Below, in pieces: positions 57,568-64,000 of a stretch of 64,000 nt of DNA. A program made the translations under genes and the position numbers. How positions within the stretch are numbered: position 1 is the stretch's first letter; each line of letters opens with the position of its first letter. Origin of the DNA: Hydractinia symbiolongicarpus (lineage: Eukaryota; Cnidaria; Hydrozoa; Anthoathecata; Hydractiniidae); the NCBI RefSeq assembly GCF_029227915.1, contig NC_079887.1, forward strand, positions 14,506,001-14,570,000, read 5' to 3'. Below the pieces are notes generated by a model, which was given only the letters and a program-made list of their open reading frames with translations, searched no databases and had not been told where the DNA came from.

Positions 57568-60500
57568 TAAATAGCCATTTGAAAATTTGAAACAAAAAGA
57601 CATCTTTCTGATTCATTTCAAAATTCCCCGGTTATAGAAATGCAATAAGATACGCACATTGTATTGAGACAAAAAGTAATTTCAAAGACGCACGTTTCCA
57701 GCTCTACACTGGAGGGTGTTCTATAATTAAAAAATTAAGATAATTAAGACAGTTGTAATGTTATTGCTTTGTTTTTAACAAAAACTATTATATTCGTTTA
57801 GCCGTTAACTGACTAACGCTACATAATTTTCTCCGCTCTCATGCTGAGGTTGTTGAAGCTCTTTTCGTCACAGTAGAAAGAACCAATTTTAAATAGCATA
57901 TATTTGATAGATTTATTATGGATGAGGGTGAGTTTAAAGTATATATTTGTAACTTTTTTTATCATCTGCAATCACTCAGTTCTACTGTAACATACGTCTC
58001 AATAAACTCAGCTTAAATGTTCTTAAAAACAAGCGCAAAGGATTATGAAAACTAAATGAACGCATGAACTTTTGTACACGTTTGTTCATAAGAAAGCAAG
58101 GAAACGCCCAACTAGTAAAAGGTTCTTAAATTCTAAGGTCGTTTTGCTAGAAAAAGTTTAATTTTGACAAAATTTGATAAAAGGGATATATAATCAAAAA
58201 ACATGATTTTGACAAAAAAAATTAAACTTCCTTTAACATATGTAAATAATGTATGCAATTCCCATGATTGATGTGTTTTATAAAAAAAAAATTAAAGGCA
58301 ACTTGTCAGTTTCTTTTATAGTGGTTTCTTATATATAAAAAATCAACGTGCAATTCTCATCTACAATATTGTGATACATAAAACATCTTGTTCACGTTTC
58401 TATGCAACGTTGAATACAGAATGTGACTCTTCATAATTTAATTTGAGTCATCATTTTATATTTTATTTCTAATTATAATATCAAATTTGACAAAACATCT
58501 TCCGATTTACCGATAATCCAAAAAAATCCCTTGGTGATTGGGAAATTCCTTTATTCATTCAGATTTTTATTTTCAAATTATACCGAGTGATAACGGAAGA
58601 GACAAATAATATCGACTTTAATCACAGCGACAACAAAAAGTTTGTTATAAAATCTTTTTAGAAGGGAAAGTTTAGAATAAGATCGGAATACATAGAGCGA
58701 ATACATCAACTGTTTCCCTTTAAAGGGTTTAATAACGGCTGTTAGTTTTGAATTTAGTGACTTACACGAAATTCGAGCTAATAACGGTGGAAAAGTTCGA
58801 AAGAACATCTTAATCACCATAAATATTTGGGCATCCTGAAAATGACAGAAAAGTTCCCTACATATATTGGATATCCATAATTTATTCGATATAAGCACAT
58901 TACCTTGAATTTAACTTAAGTTTTTAAGTAAAATAAACTTCAAACTTTTTGAACTAGCCAGCTAGCTATATCCTTCGAAGCTATGGATAGAAACACAAGT
59001 TTAACGTACATAAAGCCAGTCGAAGCAACAACAATGACTTTAAAATTTTTTTAGAGGTATTAATTACCTTCTTAAAGCCAGTAACATAGCTTTTTTAACA
59101 AATACAGATCCTCCTTGTTGTCTCTGTTCTCTCATCAAAACAAACCTTTGATTTATTGATATTTAATATATTTAACAGACCGTATTTTACCGCCAAAAAA
59201 ACACTGAAGAAAGTTTTTTTCTTTTTTTAGAAAATAAAAATAAAAAAGTAGCAAATTCACGATTCAAATTAATTATTCAAGACAAGTTGTTTAAACGTCT
59301 ATGTATTCTAAAGTGTGTATAATTTCTTAAAACCTTGACCCTTTGATTGGTCCGTTTATTACACAACATGCTACCCTTTAGAAATTGAAACTCAACTCGT
59401 CATATTTCTTTTTTAAGTCTTCGAAATCGTAAAACTTTGTCATATTTCTTTATCATAACACTCATACTCCTTTTTTCTTTTTTCGTCGCTATCTGTCAAT
59501 GTCACCCCGTCGACATCATTAAATGGTGAAGGGTCAAATTTTATCACCAAACGGCTCATCTTGCTCCTTGGATCCACCTAGGACAAAAAGCAATGCACAT
59601 TCTTTAAGGTTACAAAGTTGGATATATTTATTTCATCTATCCGTTATTTTAAACATAAAAACAATATTTTTCAAGAAATGTCAGACTATGATGGGTTATA
59701 AATAATTTGAGAAAATAATAAAAATACTTTTTCTATCTAAACGACGCTTAAGAAGGTTATGGACAATATTTTGGTGTTATATTTTGATTCTATAAACGGT
59801 TTATAATATGTCTTAAGAATGGATAAGTACGGAAAATATTAAAAATATCATATATTACAAATTTAAATATAAATAAGGAAAAGAGGATTCAGAATTTAAC
59901 TATAATGTTTAAATAAACCCCATTTCCAAAACACAGTTCACATATTAACACATTTAATTTAAGTATATTCGCAGCAGATATTTAGCCATCATTGTGCTTT
60001 TTTAGAAACATTCAGTAAAAATAAAAAGTGCTAACTCCTACAAAAGGAAAGATGTATTCTCAAAATTTTGGAAAGACGTGTTTTCAGACTGTTCTGACGA
60101 AACTGGCATTACAAATAATTTGTATTAATTATACTTTTGTAGAAGTATATTCTGATAAAACGAGCAATTAGGTAAACTATTTTTGGTGAAAAACATTTTT
60201 TTTTTAATTCTTTTGTCTTACTTATCAATATAATTCTTCCTATTAAAAAGCTAACTGCTAAGCCGTAACAATTGTGCTGCACTCATTTTTGTTGTTTAAT
60301 TGATACTCGATCAAACCACAATGGCACATGCTACTTGGGCTGTGATCACAAATGAAACTGGATTTAAAACCTAGAGACTCCAAACAGTAATCAATGATCA
60401 CAAATATTAAAATAATTTTTAAGTTTGCACAACGAACGTTTAAAGAGAATTTTTACTTAAATATGGCCATTTAAGTAACAATTTATTTTTGAGGAGATAA

Positions 60501-60914
60501 TTTTGAAAATGTTAATGTTGAAGACTTCTGCTTAACACGCTTACTGATTTCGGAAAATAAATTTTTTGATTTATTCTAGGCACTTTTTTTTCGAAAATTT
60601 GTAGTTTCTAAACTGTAGTGTCTAAAAATTAATAAAGTTAATTGTAAAATAAAATTTGAGTTGTAGAAAAGTGAAAAACAGCTGGCGTGTTGTTGCTAAC
60701 TCTCATCACGAAAGTACGCTTTGGGCTTTTTTTAAACATCAATTCTACAGCAATGTCCGTAAATAAATTTATACCATTCTTGTTTGTCCAAAATTTTAAA
60801 CAAGAACTTATGTCAAAAAGCCTTTGAAGTAAGTTCTGAAAAAACCTAACCTAAAAATGGTTTTTATCTTGTTGAACAATACTTTTGCAAAAAATTCATT
60901 CGCATTCTAGACAA
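57568..60914. other. Intergenic AT-rich DNA
   Basis: This is 3.3 kb without a recognisable gene, element or tandem repeat. The longest frame (58578-58898, minus) is Leu/Phe/Lys-rich with no motif. Confidence 0.45.
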
Positions 60915-60945
60915 CTAGTCGATAAGGCCTGTGGAAAAGAAATAT
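60915..60945 (-). mobile_element. Truncated Helitron-like 3' terminus, minus strand
   Basis: The plus strand reads ACTAGTCGATAAGGCCTGTGG. On the minus strand this gives CCACAGGCCTTATCGACTAG followed by T, the same as the terminus at 37455-37472. The left hairpin arm and the rest of the element are not recognisable. Confidence 0.4.
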
Positions 60946-62035
60946 GAATGAACATAAAAGTACTGATGGTAATTTGCTATTGCATCTTTACATACCACAT
61001 ACGTTTTACTTTTACGCCGAATCTCGTGTTTCTGCAGCTTCATAATTTGCTATACCTTTTTGGTAAGCGGATTTACATGTCAATCCATATTTACGTGTAC
61101 ATGATTTTAAAGCCAGAAAAATCCAGTTAGCTAAATGAACACTTATAATCCATCATCACAAACAGTATAGAGCGCCTTTTTGCACAGATTATGTTATGCC
61201 AAAAGTCTACTTCGTTCTTTTAGCACGTCGGTTTAAGGCGCACGCACCAAAGTGCTCAATATTGCGCCATATTTGAAAACGTGTTCATCGTTTTGAAAAT
61301 CAAAATCATTTTGACTTTTTTTAGAGCGCTGTGAGTGTTGCGGTGTAAATTTACGTAAGTAAATAATTTCGACCAATGATCTTGTTTAGATCGCCGCTAT
61401 TATGAATGTTTGCGCGCATTTCTGTTTTCAGTGGACATTGTGTCGCTTGGACGCACGACCGCAGAGCAGTGATAAGTAACAAGGCGAAAGAAGTCAATTT
61501 TACATATAGATACTAGATATTAAAGAAAAAATGTGGAGCATTTGGCAGTTGCAAGTAAAATTTGATTTATAATAAGAACTCCTCTTCCAAATCGTTTTTA
61601 TCGAAGAAGGGCGTAGGCAAAGACGATTAACATCGATGCCGTATTCCTCCTTAAACCGATAAAAATAGGATCGACTGGCAAACATGGATCAGTATATTTA
61701 AATGCTGGAGTAATTGGACAAAATTTCGTAGCAGACATGCGCACTAAAAAGTTACTATCTTAATCGTAGTAAGATTTGGAAACACTCATAGTTTACCATA
61801 TTTTTCTCTTAAGTTAGCGTCCTTTTAACGTATTATACGGCTATAATTTTTAGCACATTTGCACAATTATTAAACTCCAACAAGACTGGTGATGCCCGTT
61901 TTTGAAATGTGAGGAAAAAGTCATGTTAAATTAAATTTAAATTAAAATTTTTACTGGATTTAATAAATAGTCGTGCGAATTTTTTTACGTACATGACTAT
62001 ATTGCATAAATGTTGCGGAAAAGTGGGTAAAGTAA
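60946..62035. other. Intergenic DNA
   Basis: No gene recognised. The minus-strand frame at 61500-61685 (61 codons) has mixed composition but no motif. GC rises locally at 61190-61490. Confidence 0.35.
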
Positions 62036-62442
62036 TAGATGTTATGCGTGTTGGTTGTATTATAGTGATAAAGTTTTTGATAGGTAATAGAATCGTCACT
62101 TTCGTGTCAGTTTATGCTTCACAGTGTGGAGAAGATAGGTAGCAAAATTAGAAGCGTATAGAGATGTGCATGGAGGCTATTGGTATGGGAGCAGATATAA
62201 GAAAGGTGAGAGACTACTTCAGTTTGGAATGGCAACCGACATGAGGTGTTCAACAAAACATTTAGTATGAGACAGAGTAAGCTGGTTATGAGTCAGGTGG
62301 TTGTCTGACACTCATACGAAAAGGAGGTGAAGGTGAAGGATGTGAATGTTATATCAGCAGTGGGGAAGGGGGCTTTTGATATTATTTTGAAGAGTGTTAA
62401 AGAAGCTGAGGAAAATTATGATGATAGTGCTTTTGTCAAATA
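62036..62442 (+). pseudogene. LINE (RTE/CR1-type) endonuclease fragment
   Basis: Frame-broken pieces resemble the apurinic-like endonuclease of non-LTR ORF2. Near 62089-62130 is FVSVYASQCGED, matching the VYAPQ.G motif. Near 62160-62230 a shifted frame gives a VHGGYWYGS and GERLLQF order, where the family has VHGG.GYG....GE.LLEF. After another shift comes RQSKLVMSQ. The final open piece ends at 62440 with a Lys/Val/Glu-rich stretch. There are many stops. It is a short, old fragment with no RT nearby. Confidence 0.5.
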
Positions 62443-64000
62443 AACAGAAAATTCTGTCAAAAACTTCACACTTTTTCTGCCTGTATAAAACGCGATTACT
62501 TTAACTTGCGATCTTAAAGCCAGCGATATTTTTTTTTATTTCCAAGCAATGAATTTGGGGTTGGAGTCTGACTGATATGGTCAAAGGTTAAAGGTGGGAG
62601 GAAAATGCCTTACTTTTGTAACTTTTAACTCACTCCTTTAGATCTCAAGTTATTTTACTGACATGTCACCCATTACAAACTAAGATGGTAGATACCTTTC
62701 ACCTAGTTAAAAACGTACGTCAGCAAATGCACCCTTTCCGGGTAAGCTCCATTTGAAAGAATGTCAAATTAATTCTATGGACAATAATTAATCAGATTTT
62801 AAGACTTGTTGTTTGTTCTCAAGCTTCTTTTCGCTTTTCTATAGGGCAAAAATAAAGATATTTTCATTTAAGTTTGTTATTAAAGTTGTTCTAACGTCAA
62901 AATAGCTATAAGCCTATGTGGTTTAACACCGAAGATAAAACGAGAATTAAAAAATATTTTTCATAAAAATAGCGTGAGAAGAGCGATATTAAAAACAACA
63001 TTAGAGAATGGTTTTATTCATTGTGTAGTTAAGAAAAAGAAGTTTCTTTACTATTACCACCATGCAACATAAGTGAATTGCGGACGGCAATCAAAAGTAT
63101 AGTCCCAAAACCCTGGGTTAGGCTTTTTGCCCCCCCCCCCCCTGCCAGAACGGGTTTAACACTTAAACCATCCAGAATTAATTCTCAAAACAGTGCATGA
63201 AAAGTTTTACAACTTAATATCCGTGTTTTCAAAACTTTTATATATTTTTATAGGTTTCACTGACCAAAAGAATAATTATTCTTACAGCTATCATTTTAAG
63301 TCACTGCGAAAAAATTCTATCAGAATTTAAAAGTTCTATTATTTCCTTGAACTTGTTTATAGACATGCAACGACCTGAAGTGTGACTCCACATAAGCAAT
63401 TTGATAGTAAATACCACTCATGCTTGTAAATACCTCCTTCTTAAAGTTTTGGTTGCGTTTATATTATAATTGCACTTAGTGAGTTAATATTACCAACGAG
63501 AAAGACGTTTGTTGTTAGTGGCAAAGTCAAATTAACGGGCTTTTCTTCTATAGCTAAATAAGATTATCTTTAGCAGGATGTTGTGGCATAGATTTGTTCA
63601 GTACGATAAGTTATATATTTGTTTTTACCATTCGTAGGCCATAACCATAATTTGTATGGAAAACATGTGTAGCGCGTATGTTTACACAAATAAATGTGAA
63701 GTGTTGACACAATGTTATGTTTATAACGTGTAAATAAACAATTGGAAATGTAATAAAAAAGACACGTCTGCTAAGACTCTGTTTATTGGGATGGCGCATC
63801 CGAATGACAAGGGTAAGAGTTTCACATAGCGTTGTTATTCTGCCAACTATTTAATGTTTTGTTTTATTTAATGAAGAAATATATTGTGCGTTTAATAAAC
63901 CTTTTACGGTCTGTGAATTGTCAAGGTATTTATTTCAAACACTTCAGATACTTGCACGAATACCTAAATTTAAGTTTATATAAGGGAGTCTTGAATAACT
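62443..64000. other. Intergenic DNA to window edge
   Basis: No gene recognised. A run of about 13 C lies at 63130-63142. The remainder is AT-rich with only short uninformative frames. Confidence 0.4.

Overview
This window is eukaryotic nuclear DNA from an invertebrate, most likely a cnidarian and possibly a hydrozoan. It is strongly AT-rich. Genes are split by GT-AG introns, and there is no operon structure or ribosome-binding site. The transposable elements are of kinds common in cnidarian genomes: BEL/Pao, DIRS-like, LINEs, Harbinger, pogo/Tigger-like, Helitron-like and 2A-peptide-bearing elements. No CRISPR array and no confident functional RNA gene was seen. The genus is inferred from protein flavour and repeat content only.

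Three host genes can be supported. (1) At 44513-55342 (+), a nine-exon gene encodes a 710-residue orthologue of the peroxisomal multifunctional enzyme type 2 (HSD17B4/MFE-2). It has a short-chain dehydrogenase, a second SDR-derived linker region, a 2-enoyl-CoA hydratase 2 domain, a short SCP2-like tail and a C-terminal SKL peroxisomal signal. All reading frames join cleanly at the splice sites. (2) At 18365-23497 (+), a three-exon gene encodes a 769-residue type II membrane protein. Its middle resembles GT-B glycosyltransferases and its C-terminal half is unrecognised. (3) At 30543-31786 (+), a two-exon gene encodes a 380-residue basic secreted protein of unknown family, preceded by a TATA box.

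Most of the rest is mobile-element debris. From left to right: a terminal-inverted-repeat element with arrays of a TATATGTCGCAA motif (678-1945); a BEL/Pao integrase and DUF5641 remnant (3862-5480); a Helitron-related repeat (8280-8620); a tRNA-like SINE head (10441-10515); a 2A-peptide plus tegument-type cysteine peptidase plus endonuclease element with an internal deletion (14690-15618); a Harbinger transposase fragment (18017-18280); a perfect 173-bp tandem duplication (24920-25278); hairpin-forming 48-bp repeats (33228-33350); a LINE (33385-34580) directly followed by a 144-bp mini-Helitron (34743-34886); a second LINE on the minus strand (34990-36450); a DIRS-like element on the minus strand (38177-41190); a Helitron end carrying a 443-bp GACA microsatellite (41270-41810); a pogo/Tigger-like element with TATACGGAGT arrays (42764-44454) that ends 58 bp before the HSD17B4 start codon; and a LINE endonuclease remnant near the right edge.

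The host genes look unrelated to each other. The most interesting signals are the Helitron-like family, whose 3' end is tied to a tetranucleotide microsatellite; the internally deleted 2A-protease element; the two elements with inverted subterminal motif arrays, one sitting at a housekeeping gene promoter; and the two uncharacterised host genes.
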